In this document: positions 10,082 through 18,792 of the stretch, in pieces
How the letters are laid out: each line of letters opens with the position of its first letter
Position numbering within the stretch: the first letter of the stretch is position 1
Origin: Haplosporangium gracile
Lineage: Eukaryota; Mortierellomycota; Mortierellomycetes; Mortierellales; Mortierellaceae
Reading direction: 5' to 3'
Assembly (NCBI GenBank): GCA_015499985.1
Contig: JAAAUF010000823.1
Location: 1-18,792 of the forward strand
Length of the DNA stretch: 18,792 nt
Position numbers and translations under genes: made by a program
Notes under the pieces: model-generated
What the model saw: only the letters and a program-made list of their open reading frames with translations
Told to the model about the DNA's origin: nothing
The model's database searches: none

Positions 10082-11491
10082 ATGGACGTGGTCATGACAC
10101 AGGCACCGCCTGCAGAGAACACAACAGCAACAGCTGCTTCAACCTCAACAACACCAGCAGCTTCAACAGCAACAGAAATGGTCGTCGACAACACACCCGC
10201 ACCCAGCCCTACTTTATACATCAAGAACCTCAACGAAAAGATCAAGCTTGACGGTAAATCACCACGCTCCACAAGGAGGCATCTACAAAGCTATAAGAGG
10301 AGACTAGGAAGAGGGATTAGCGTGCTATGCATAACCTTGTGCATCACCACCCAGCGACCAGATGCATACATATGCATAGCCAGGACAACAACTAACTCAC
10401 CCTCCCCGCGATCTACTCCTCCACTCCTTCGCGTCATAGTTCTAAAGAAATCGCTGAAGGCGCTGTTCGGACAATACGGCCAAGTCTTGGAAATCGTAGC
10501 GCACTCTAACATCAGGATGCGCGGCCAGGCATTCGTTGTCTTTGAGGACCAGGAATCTGCAGTCAAAGCCCTTGCTGAAGTCCAGTCTTTCCCCCTCTAC
10601 GGCAAGCCCATGGTATTTTATCCTGCCCTTTTTTTTGGGACCCTATAAGAGGATTTCGATGCTTGTCTGGACTCGACCTGAGGCTATTGTAATAGTTTGT
10701 CTTAACTCGAAACACGTTTTGATATGAATGCATCAATAGATGATTCAATTCTCAAAGAACAAGTCGGACGCTCATGCCAAGAATGATGGCGACTTTGAAG
10801 AGCACCACAAGCAGCGTCTCCTCACCAAAGGTAACCATACACTTACTCACAACACGCACATTCTTCTGGCCGCATCAAATATATCACCTAAATGGCACAC
10901 GATCTGCTCATTGGGTACCATTTACTAACCCTTACTTCCTCCTTCACTCACCCTGAACGAAATAAATGAATAGAAAAATTCGCAAACGAGTTCAAGCACA
11001 AGAAGCGCCAACAAAAGCTCCAGGCAAAACAACAAGCCATCGCTCAGGAACAACAGCGCCTCCTCGAAGAGCAACAGCAAGCCCTCCTCGCCCAACAGCA
11101 ACAGCAGCAGGCACTCTTTGCTCAGCAACAACATCAGAACCCTTACCACCCACAATACCCACCGTACGGCGGCGCGCCCGCATCATCATTACCTGGAGGA
11201 CCTGGAGCAGGAACGGCTGGTGGAGTGCCAATGATCCCAGACGAGTATCTCCCGCGGAACAGTATTCTCTTCCTTCAGAACCTCCCCCAGGAAGCTACAG
11301 TCGAGGCACAGCTTGTATCATTGTTCCAGCAGTACCCTGGTTTCAAGGAGGTCCGTATGGTTCCTGGAAAGAAGGGGATTGCGTTCGTGGAGTATGATAA
11401 TGAATACTATTCTGCGGCTGCCAAGACTGCCCTTGCTGATTATCAGATTGGACCGGAGCATAAGATGAAGGTTACCTTTGCCCGAAAATAA
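10082..11491 (+). CDS. SNRPA: U1A/U2B''-type spliceosomal RNA-binding protein
   Basis: Exons are 10082-10253, 10440-10612, 10740-10830 and 10974-11491; the product is 317 aa. RRM1 carries RNP2 TLYIKNLNEKIK, the helix KKSLKALFGQYGQ and RNP1 MRGQAFVVF, all close to animal U1A. A charged stretch (FANEFKHKKRQQKLQAKQQA) and a Gln-rich linker lead to RRM2, with SILFLQNLPQEAT, PGFKEVRMVPG and IAFVEYDNE. U1A binds stem-loop II of U1 snRNA and U2B'' binds U2 stem-loop IV; many lineages have one protein doing both, and the sequence alone does not decide. All introns are GT-AG. Intron 1 is 186 nt, a multiple of three, and has no in-frame stop, so it reads through as coding; excision restores the family sequence (KIKLD-V-LKKSL). 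An AATAAA lies about 80 nt past the stop. Confidence 0.95.
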
Positions 11492-11568
11492 TTCAGGAGA
11501 CGGGAAAGGCCCTCTTCTTTTTATGGCGACATTATTGTTTTCCTTTTTGCTTGTACACAAACCTCACA

Positions 11569-11574
11569 AATAAA
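11569..11574 (+). terminator. Poly(A) signal of U1A
   Basis: AATAAA lies 78 nt past the stop codon in the 181-bp gap that separates the converging U1A and CDK5RAP1 stop codons. Confidence 0.6.
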
Positions 11575-11672
11575 ATTGTTCGAAACCATATGCAACGCGC
11601 GAAAGAGTGGTGGATATGAAAGTATTGTACATTTGTTGGCATGGAATGAAAAAAGAAAAACAACCATCCCCC

Positions 11673-13801
11673 CTAAGGAGAGATGTTCAGGATAGAATGG
11701 CCACCGAGTCCGAGCTGGGAAGCGACAGGTGGCACCGGGACGCCTAATCCCAAAGGAGACGACACTCGACCAACAGACTCTTGGTTGAGCAACGACTGGA
11801 AGCGACTAAACTCTGTCAAGGATGTCCGGGCAACAGCTTTGCCCTGGAAAGAAGTGCTGGTCGCACTTGTGGTGACCACTTGGACATAATCTCCCAACTT
11901 GATCTGGACCCGTCCCTTCTCCGACCCACCAGCAGCAGCTCCGGCAGTCAAGGAGGTCTCAATAGAGGGGAGGATGAGATCATCATCAAACACAATCTTG
12001 AATCCTCCATCCGCCCGTCCAACCCACCGGCTCTTGTCCCTCCGACTCCTTCCCTCAACCAACACACACTCTCCCGCAGGCAAGCCCACACGAGCGCGGA
12101 ACCGGTTCTCGGCACCCTTATGGAAGATCCCGATGATATCCTGCAACCGTCTCAATTTGACATCCTCAGGAACATCATCCTGCAGTCTTCGACCGGCATG
12201 GGTTCCCTCGCGACGGGAGTACATGAACATGTAGGCCATCTCGTACTCGACTCTGCGCATCAAGTCCATTGTATCCTTGTGATCCTCTTCCGTCTCGCCA
12301 CAGAAGCCTGTAATGAAATCAGAAGACAAGGCGACGCCGGGGACGATAGTTCGGATGTTGTCAACGAGTTCAAAGTATGCCTCACGAGAGTATCCGCGCC
12401 GCATCTTGGAGAGGACGGTTGTGGATCCGGACTGGGCAGGCATGTGGATCTGGGAACAGATGTTGGGACGAGAGGCCATGAGGTGCAGCAGTGCTGTTGG
12501 GAAGTCTTTTGGATGTGGGGACGTGAATCGGATCCGCATCTCTGGATCGATCAACGATACCTTGTCCAGCAATTCTGTAAACCGCATACCACCATCCTTG
12601 CGCTTGTAGATCGTGTTGAATCCCGGGTTACTCAACTCTGCCCCCACACCCTCCGAAAGCTCAACTCCATCCTTACTGGTATCTCTGTACGAGTTCACAT
12701 TCTGACCCAATAACGTCAAATCCTTAACTCCCTGGTCACTCAACTGCCGGACCTCCTTCAAGATACTCTCCACATCCCTGCTTCGTTCATTCCCCCTCGT
12801 AAAGGGGACCACACAGAAAGAACACATATTGTTACACCCTCTCATGATGGATAAGTGAGCCGAGAAGGATTCGGGGGCGATGCGGAGGGGGACAATATCA
12901 GCATAGGTTTCGTCGGCAGAGAGCATGACGTTTGCAACACCTTGGCGAGTGGTTTCGGAGATGGAGAGGAGGTGAGGGATGGATCTGTAGGCGTCCGGTC
13001 CGCAGACTAGGTCGACCATTTTGTCGGAATCGAGTAACTTGTCCTTTAGTCTCTCCGCCATGCACTATTTGGTCATATCGTAAAATAATATAGAAATAAA
13101 TTAATTGCCTGCACTCTGATCCGTAACACAAGCCCTAACATACAATCAACATAGAGATGGATAGTAAATCAAGGACTTACGCCAAGGACACCAACAAGCG
13201 GAGCACGGTCCTTCAAAGGTCCCAACTTGCGCCTTTTCAAATCCGCAAGTCGATTCCAGATCCTCGTCTCGGCATTCTCGCGGATCGCACAAGTCACCAA
13301 GAACACAATATCCGCATCCTTATAATCGTCCGCTTTCGTATAACCGGCCCCATTCATAATGGCCATCAGGATCTCGGTATCGTTGACGTTCATTTGACAG
13401 CCATAGACTTCTACAAAGTATTTGGACCCTTGGCCGAGTTGGCGACCTTTCATGGAGAGGTAAGGGATGTCGAGAGGGGTTGTTGATTCAGGTGTGAGGT
13501 GGCTGTTTGATTTGGAAGGGGAGCCGGTAGAGGAGTTAAGGAAGTCTTGGAGAGAGGGACCGCGGTTTCCGAAGACGATGTGTTTCTTCTTCTTCTTGTC
13601 GGTGGCGGTCTTGGTGGAGGAAATTGAGGCAGTTGTGGTTAAGGTGGAAGAGGCGGGCTGGTTGGGGGAGGAGGAGGAAGAGTCGGCAGAAGAAGCGGTG
13701 GGAGGGGGGACGATAGTGTTGGTGGTTGTTGCGAGGCCGCGATGGAAGACGAGGGTCCGTCTGAGGACAAGTCTGTACGCCCTTGAAGTCAGCATCGACA
13801 T
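11673..13801 (-). CDS. CDK5RAP1: CDK5RAP1/MiaB-type tRNA methylthiotransferase
   Basis: Exons are 13181-13801 and 11673-13064, with a 116-nt phase-0 intron (GTAAGT...ATAG); the product is 670 aa. The family adds a methylthio group to i6A at tRNA position 37, mainly on mitochondrial tRNAs, using two iron-sulfur clusters and S-adenosylmethionine. The UPF0004 domain has its three cysteines at 135 (YGCQMN), 171 (TCAIRENAE) and 208 (GCMAERL, at the exon junction). The radical SAM motif CNNMCSFC gives Cys284, Cys288 and Cys291. A TRAM-like region follows (RVGLPAGECVLVEG). The N-terminus is Arg-rich without acidic residues (MSMLTSRAYRLVLRRTLVFH), consistent with mitochondrial import. A Ser/Thr-rich stretch at about 30-70 and a longer C-terminal tail make it larger than human CDK5RAP1. 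All catalytic cysteines are present, so it should be active. Confidence 0.96.
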
Positions 13802-14070
13802 GTCTTGTTCCTGAAGTTCCGATGGGTGAGGAGGAAGAAAGTGAAAGGAAAGGAGGGTACGGGCGAAAGTACTGGCAAAAAATTAAAAAAAAAATCCGAG
13901 AAAGCAACTTTTTCCTTTCTCAGTTCAGGGGGCATCCATCAAATGTAGAAGTGACTGCCAGCAAAGGTCCGAATCTGTGGCTTATCGTTCAAATTATTGT
14001 TTTGGTTTCTTTTTTAGCCCAAACCCTCTTCCCCTCCCTCCATCACCCAACCCACAACAAACCAAACAAA
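13802..14070. promoter_or_regulatory. Divergent promoter between CDK5RAP1 and the 67-aa gene
   Basis: 269 bp separate the start codons. An A-rich tract lies at about 13878-13893, and a CCCTCTTCCCCTCCCTCC pyrimidine tract precedes the CA-rich leader of the rightward gene. Confidence 0.45.
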
Positions 14071-14274
14071 ATGTCATCGACTGCCCGTGCCCCACCACCA
14101 CCACTGAAGCTCGAGATCATCGACTCGCGCCCCTTGACCTCTACCGAGACCGTCGTCGCCCTCCATAACTTCCTCTCCAACGGCACCGCCATCCACTCGG
14201 CTCCTACATCCATCAACCACCAGGTCACTCAGTTGTACGAAAAGCTCCGTCTCGAAGCCAAGCGCAACAATTAA
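14071..14274 (+). CDS. 67-aa conserved-looking small protein, unrecognised
   Basis: A single exon encodes a 67-residue protein beginning MSSTARAPPPPLKLEIIDSR and ending LYEKLRLEAKRNN. The start at 14071 is chosen because it sits in a classic fungal leader (AACCAAACAAAATG); the same frame extends upstream, but only into the promoter and CDK5RAP1 exon. There is no signal peptide or membrane segment. After a Pro-rich start the rest looks helical, ending in a basic tail. Codons are strongly biased to C-ending forms, as in HPPD, which supports a real and well expressed gene. I do not recognise the family. Its size would suit a small subunit of a nuclear or cytosolic complex, but this is a guess. 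An AATAAA lies at 14660-14665. Confidence 0.7.
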   Translation: MSSTARAPPPPLKLEIIDSRPLTSTETVVALHNFLSNGTAIHSAPTSINHQVTQLYEKLRLEAKRNN

Positions 14275-15104
14275 GGAGCGAGGGCACGCAGAAGGATAGA
14301 CAAGGCGGAAGGAGATTGGGATCAAGGAGTTTCTTTTCATTGCGGGATTGTAGGTCTGGATGACAGTTGAGGATTGTAGAGGCTGTACGATTGGAGCGCT
14401 GAGAGGATGCTCTGAGAAGTTTGCTTTTTTTGCGAGGAGACGGGAGGTCACTTCTAGCAGAACCCAGGATATCATACTTGCAGGAAGGATCTCTGCCTCT
14501 CCGTCGATCTGAGCAGCGCATAGACAAGGATTTACTTCTTTCGTTTACAACCAAACTACCAATCAGCCAACACTTTTTTTTTTCGCCATTTTGATCCAGC
14601 ACTATCCGCTGCTTTCGCACACAAACAACCCACAACATGCATCAAATACATTGTACAATAATAAACTTTCATACAGAACAAGTAACGAGAATGGACAAAG
14701 CGACGCAAAGGATCAGGTCCTGAATGCATTTTTAGGATTGAACAGCAAGTTGCCGTTTTTGTATGTTTGGGCAAAGCGCAGAAGAGAAAAAATAAAATCA
14801 GTGTGACTGGGATTAGAGCAGCGTACAGGGACTGACGAGTCAAGCTTTTGAGAAGGCAAGAAGTGAATGCCATCGATGACGGGAGCAATTGAACGTGCAC
14901 AAGAAGGTAGTTTATTGAAACAACAGGTGAAGATGTTGTCCACTGGCGGGGGGTATATTAGAGGGTGGTCCTGTAAGAACTACTCCTCCTAGCTGTGGTG
15001 TCGTACTGCGACAAAAGCTGGTGCTTTCTGTTCCTGTTCTTGCTCCCTGTGTCACTCCTCTGAGAAGACCCAGACTGCGTTATGAGGAGAATCACAAGGC
15101 CTCT
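14275..15104. other. Convergent 3' regions between two small genes
   Basis: These 830 bp hold the 3' flanks of the 67-aa gene (AATAAA at 14660-14665 on plus) and the 58-aa gene (AATAAA at 14916-14911 on minus). Open frames here lack family signatures. I see no further gene. Confidence 0.5.
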
Positions 15105-15281
15105 TCAGGGAGAAGAAGCACCAAGGCGAAGGTGAGCACCCTGCTTGGCGGCGACCCAGGTGATAAATGCACAGGTGAGGACATATCCTGAGAACTTGAA
15201 GAATGCTGAGCGGGAGATCTGGGCTTCCTCCTCGGCGGTCCTGGAAGATGCAAAGATTCGGCGCAAGTTTGGCAGTGCCAT
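15105..15281 (-). CDS. 58-aa single-pass membrane protein
   Basis: A leftward frame from the ATG at 15281-15279 to TGA at 15105-15107 encodes 58 residues beginning MALPNLRRIFASSRTAEEEA. A basic N-terminus is followed by an acidic patch, then a hydrophobic segment (about residues 27-45, FFKFSGYVLTCAFITWVAA) and a short basic tail. The architecture is that of a tail-anchored or small inner or outer mitochondrial membrane subunit, such as Tom5-like or small respiratory-complex subunits, but I cannot assign a family. The CAACAATGGC start context and an AATAAA about 190 nt past the stop support a real gene. It is short enough that routine gene callers may miss it. It shares a 324-bp divergent promoter with the UPF0390 gene. 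Confidence 0.6.
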   Translation of the reverse strand: MALPNLRRIFASSRTAEEEAQISRSAFFKFSGYVLTCAFITWVAAKQGAHLRLGASSP

Positions 15282-15605
15282 TGTTGAATAGGTGTTTACT
15301 GGGTAAGGTGCGTGTATGTGATAGTGAAGAGAATGGAGAGCGTTGACCTATAGACGGGGCAATGAGGAAGAGAGGAGGGATGAAAGATGAAAAGTGGTAG
15401 TCAGGAACGAGCAAGAAGTTGAACCGTAGTTCGTTGGTTGGGTTCGTTTACAGAGGACAAGGCCAAAAGCCAATTCCGACAGCAAGTCACACTAGGCTCT
15501 CCCTTCGTAAACATTGGAAGCAAGCATTTTTTTTTTTTTTTTTTTTGCTCTCTCACCCACAACTCACATCCCTCACCACTCCGCATCCAACAAACATAAT
15601 CAACA
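15282..15605. promoter_or_regulatory. Divergent promoter with a T20 tract
   Basis: The 324-bp interval between the 58-aa gene and the UPF0390 gene holds an uninterrupted run of 20 T at 15527-15546, about 60 bp upstream of the rightward start. Long poly(dA:dT) tracts disfavour nucleosomes and often mark fungal promoters. Confidence 0.5.
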
Positions 15606-16101
15606 ATGGCGCAGAAGGTCATCAAGAAGTCAAACGTCACCAAGGACAGCGCCAAGAAGCAGAACACCGGACTCCTCCGGAAAGGAGGTACTCTATCTCT
15701 CTTACTGTCATTATTTGGATACTACAGAACAAGGGCTCATACCAGGATAGACGCAAACAACGTGCACCAGACAACTGATACCCCCTTCCCCTTATTACTC
15801 CCATACGACCCATCAACCAACAATAGCAAGAGCATATGCTCCCAAGAGTAACATGCTGATCAAACAAAAGTCGACCCAGAAGAAGCTCTCGGCCCAGATC
15901 AACAAGAACATCGAGACCGTCATGGCCACCCGTGCAGGAGCCACCGGAAAGCTGACGATCATGAAATCCCTCGCCGATGCTGGATTGGAGGCTGAACGCA
16001 AGGCTGGAGGCAAGCGTAAGGCTGGAGGTATGCCCAAGGTCGGCACTGGCAAAATCTCAAAGGCTTTGCCTACCAAGGCCAAGCCTGCCCCCAAAAAGTA
16101 A
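15606..16101 (+). CDS. UPF0390/DUF2462 family small basic protein
   Basis: Exons are 15606-15687 and 15827-16101, with a 139-nt phase-1 intron; the product is 118 aa. The spliced sequence runs from MAQKVIKKSNVTKD through LLRKG-A-RAYAPKS and QKKLSAQINKNIETVMATRA to GKLTIMKSLADAG, with a Lys/Gly-rich tail ending PAPKK. The pattern (basic N-terminus, RKG..APK, K.LSA.INKNIE, SGKLTIMK) matches the eukaryotic UPF0390 family, which includes the human Leydig cell tumour 10 kDa protein. The function is not established; the extreme basicity suggests a nucleolar or RNA-bound protein. An alternative acceptor four bases downstream would shift the frame, so the TAG at 15824-15826 is chosen. The tail after about residue 90 is longer than in typical members and has imperfect KAGGK repeats. 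Confidence 0.85.
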
Positions 16102-16514
16102 AATCACAGGAAAGCAAATTTCAGGAATGGTTTCTGGACACCATCGACTTTTTTTGGATACCTTCTTTCCCCTCTCCTCCCCCCCCTCTTCCCTCGTCCT
16201 TTCCTTTTCTTTTCACACCTCATTCTCGTCTTTTTCGCATTAGTATTGTACAGTAGTATGTTTTTTCTTTCTGTCTCCACAAATAATGGACACCAAATTA
16301 TCGGACATCGTATGGATTGCAAAAGCAGTGTTTATTACTGATTCAGGACAATCTCGGCTACAAACAATGGCAAAGACAAAGAACCAAGAAGAGAAAGGCT
16401 TACGAAATGTAGAAAAGTATTAAGATGTGTTGGATAAATACTATATGGATGGGTGACAGCGAGTGTATTAAAACATCCATGGATAGAAAGAAGGAGGGGG
16501 GGAAAAAGAACTGT
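16102..16514. other. Convergent 3' region between UPF0390 and the KNH-like gene
   Basis: CT-rich 3' UTR-like sequence of the rightward gene meets the 3' flank of the leftward gene. An AATAAA on the minus strand at 16336-16331 probably ends the KNH-like transcript. I see no other gene. Confidence 0.5.
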
Positions 16515-17603
16515 TCAGAGCTGCATCAAGGCAAGGAGGGTAGTGGTAAGGGCCAAGACACCCTTGCTAGCCCATTCCCACCTTGACACTGTCGCAATCG
16601 AGGAAGGCTTGGTCGTGCCTGTGTTTACAGGTGCTATTCACATACATATAAAAAGAGGGTCATACAAACAAATATGATTAGTCTCTCCATTCCAAACTGC
16701 GGACCATTCCTTCCAAGACACAAAAATCAAACCAGAAAGGCCAAAAAAAAACATACCTACGGTGCCCTCGGGCATGATGGAGAAAGCTGGGCCCTGTGCA
16801 AAGAGAGTAGCCTGGCTGTTGACGTTGGCGATCAGGAGCACAGAGAAGTTGGCGCCAGCGAAACCGAGTTTGGGAACTGACCATGAGGCGCCTCCTGAAG
16901 CTGTTGCCAGGTTTGAGAATAGAGCCAGTGGACCTGTGAATAGTATCTTTGACTATTTTGTTGTAGTTGTTGATGGTGTTCGTGTGTTGTAGGTGATGAA
17001 GTGGGAGAAAGTGTTTGGTTGGGTCCAGGTTGCGTTGTGTGTCCGTCCAGGATAAGAAAGGGGGTGGCAGAAAACGTAACAGGGAGCGAGGGCGACCGCG
17101 GTGGTTTGCCGAATGTATTGGATCCGTGAAAACAAAAATATCCAGACATAAGTGTGGTCCGCACAGATAGAGAAAAAGAGTGAGAGATAGAGATAAAAAG
17201 AATAACAATTAGTGAATGATCTCTCGCTTAGTATGTTTGTACCATCTCAGAGAAACATATCAAAAGACACATACGTTGTCGACGAGCTCGACGGAGATGG
17301 TGGCGGGGGAAGGTGGTTGGGGACCAGAGTAGGACCAAGTGATGGGCAATTGACCTCCGGCGACAATAAACGACGACGCGTTGGGTGATGTGACCACCAA
17401 GTCCGCTACGATATATTAAGATGGAAAAAAAGAAAAAAAAAAAGTGTTAGCGAAAAGATGTTGGTGAGGATTTGCGCTCTCCCTATGCTAGTTTTAAGAA
17501 ATGCTCATAGGCGATCACATAGGGACCCTTGCTGCTTACCGAACGCGGTAGAGACGAGAGCCAAGAGGGTGGCGATGACCAAGAGAGGCGAAGAGTGGTG
17601 CAT
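16515..17603 (-). CDS. Secreted Kre9/KNH-like Ig-fold protein, probably GPI-anchored
   Basis: Four exons are proposed: 17540-17603, 17275-17405, 16757-16952 and 16515-16633, giving 169 aa. Introns are 134, 322 and 123 nt. The first 22 residues (MHHSSPLLVIATLLALVSTA, FA) form a signal peptide with cleavage likely before ADLVV. The body has TSPNASSFIVAGGQLPITWS and continues VELVDN-SKILFTGPLALFSN, then FAGANFSVLLIANVNSQATL and GPAFSIMPEGT. This is the Kre9/KNH N-terminal domain (Ser/Thr-rich GPI-anchored membrane family), with the characteristic G..ItW and final FsI strand. The C-terminus WEWASKGVLALTTTLLALMQ plus L looks like a GPI-attachment tail. The role is presumably cell-wall or surface; the KRE9/KNH1 link to beta-1,6-glucan is a family association only. 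The exon 3 acceptor (AATAG before TCAAAG) was chosen because it restores the domain. Confidence 0.82.
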
Positions 17604-18737
17604 GGTTGGAACGGAGATTCTATTGGGCGTCCTTGTCAAAAATAACGGTTAAAGAAGTTAGAGGGAGAGGGAGAGAGAGGTGTCAGCGTCCATTCAATCG
17701 CTGCGACTCTTGGTGTGACGAATGAAGGTTAACGATGAAGAAGGGTGGCATCGGAGGAGATGGAAAGAGGAACCAGGAAAGGAAGGAGGAAGAGTGGATG
17801 GACTGGGCGTTACCTACTGCGAAAAAAAAGTAGCTGTTGAGGGAAGAAGTGAGGGAGAGTGATGCAGGAATGCGACTAGAGGGGAAAGGGTTTAGAAGAG
17901 AAAAGAGGAAAGGAATACGAAGAAGTTGTGAGCGGCAAAAGAGAGATGATAAGGAAAAGAGGAAAGAGATAGAGAAAAGTAAGAAGGGCTACCGGCAAGG
18001 ATGCAAAAGAAAGAAAGGGAGGGCAACAAAGCGAGCCAGAAGGAGATCGTTCAATGTGATAAGTTGCTGGCGAAAATGAAGTGACCAGTCGGCATCCTAC
18101 TTTTGACTTGCTGTTCAACGCTGCGTCAAGGAATACAAAAAGAACGAATCCCTATTTTGCTGTCATAGCATTTTCCCGGCAACTACACCGACCTTGTCAA
18201 TGGGTGACTTTGCTGACTGGCCAGACTAAAGGAAAGAAATAGAGGGGGGGTTGGTGTCGAAGGGGACAGAGGAAGTGAAGAAAAAAAGAGAGAGAGGGGA
18301 GGAACGATAAGAAAAGGAAGGGGGTGCGAAGGACGAGAAAGACAAGGGGAGCCAGCATGTCCCGGTGCATGTTATATCTTTGATTAAGAGGGAAAAAGTA
18401 AAGGGGTCATGCACGGAGACGTAGAAGGACGATATTATTTTCTCTTTCTTGTAAGTAGGTACTCACACAAACACGCAAGCAGGGTGAACAAGGCTACACA
18501 CGAGTGAGGCGTTTGTAAGAAGAGACGAAGACGAGGACGGCATACAAGATACGGAAAAAAGTAATTGATGCAAGAAAAGCTGAGTATGGATATGGGTATT
18601 TTAGAATCGATGCGAGAACCTTCCGAGAGGGCTTCATGCCTTTTTCACACCAGGTCGGGCATACCAACATTGTACCAGCCCTACTTCCACTTCTTCTGTC
18701 GCGCACAGACCACTTCCCTCCCTGTATACTAAAATCC
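17604..18737. other. Purine-rich 5' flank of the KNH-like gene
   Basis: About 1.1 kb has no credible gene. From 17640 to about 18400 the plus strand is dominated by GA-rich runs (so the KNH-like gene's template side is CT-rich). Frames in it translate to R/K/E-rich or S/L/F/P-rich strings. A Tc1-like, tRNA or other RNA gene signature was not seen. Confidence 0.5.
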
Positions 18738-18744
18738 ATGAGTC
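18738..18744 (+). CDS. Possible first codons of a gene cut by the right edge
   Basis: ATG AGT C at 18738-18744 is followed at once by the consensus donor GTAAGT, and is preceded by a CT-rich leader (CACTTCCCTCCC). A first exon of two codons plus one base would parallel the tiny first exon of HPPD. With the next exon outside the window this is only a suggestion. Confidence 0.15.
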
Positions 18745-18792
18745 GTAAGTCGCCTGACTTTCTTTGACTTGATTGTGAGGAATTCTTTTTTA

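Noticed and set aside
9947..10648. Single-exon reading of the U1A N-terminus
   Set aside because: The continuous frame includes intron 1; removing it restores the conserved RRM1, so the spliced model is preferred.
11781..12713. 310-codon open frame on plus opposite CDK5RAP1
   Set aside because: It is antisense to CDK5RAP1 exon 2, which carries all family motifs; the plus translation has no domain pattern.
16678..17208. 176-codon minus frame overlapping the KNH-like gene
   Set aside because: It runs through an intron in a different frame from the domain-restoring exons and matches nothing.
17837..18118. Basic (plus) and hydrophobic (minus) frames in GA-rich DNA
   Set aside because: Both are products of extreme composition; neither has a plausible leader or a family signature.
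18494..18739. 81-codon minus frame near the right edge
   Set aside because: It has no recognisable domain, no promoter-like context and no conserved pattern that I can see.

Overview
The window looks like nuclear DNA of an early-diverging (zygomycete-grade) filamentous fungus, most likely Mortierellomycota or a relative. This is inferred from short GT-AG introns (116-322 nt), CT- and CA-rich 5' leaders ending in CAAAATG-like contexts, AATAAA poly(A) signals, and the pairing of a Crinkler-type N-terminal domain with a primase-helicase of the herpes origin-binding class. No marker gene fixes the species. I found no rRNA, tRNA, CRISPR array or bacterial operon.

Bases 1-4100 are accessory DNA. 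The left edge cuts a leftward gene whose first 51 codons encode a Crinkler (CRN) header domain. Between it and its rightward neighbour lies a 104-nt hairpin (255-358) whose arms each hold two copies of an 18-bp unit. The neighbour (about 621-3480) is a decayed gene that once encoded an archaeo-eukaryotic-type primase (AEP) fused to a superfamily 2 helicase like the herpesvirus origin-binding protein. Its primase, zinc-like and helicase motifs are recognisable, but at least five in-frame stops and three frame changes break it. A short transposase-like fragment may follow at 3621.

Bases 4100-5473 hold purine-rich, microsatellite-bearing DNA and the 5' flank of the first core gene.

Bases 5474-17603 are gene-dense core genome with eight genes in strictly alternating orientation: 4-hydroxyphenylpyruvate dioxygenase (+), a probable mitochondrial DEAD-box-like helicase (-), the spliceosomal protein U1A/U2B'' (+), the tRNA methylthiotransferase CDK5RAP1 (-), an unrecognised 67-aa protein (+), a 58-aa single-pass membrane protein (-), a UPF0390/DUF2462 small basic protein (+) and a secreted Kre9/KNH-like, probably GPI-anchored protein (-). 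Three short spaces (271, 269 and 324 bp) are divergent promoters; the others are convergent 3' ends. Two products (helicase and CDK5RAP1) are probably mitochondrial and act on RNA. The genes otherwise show no shared pathway.

Bases 17604-18792 are a purine-rich 5' flank, possibly with the first codons of another rightward gene near the right edge. Exon boundaries were placed by hand from splice sites and protein-family continuity, without transcript evidence.
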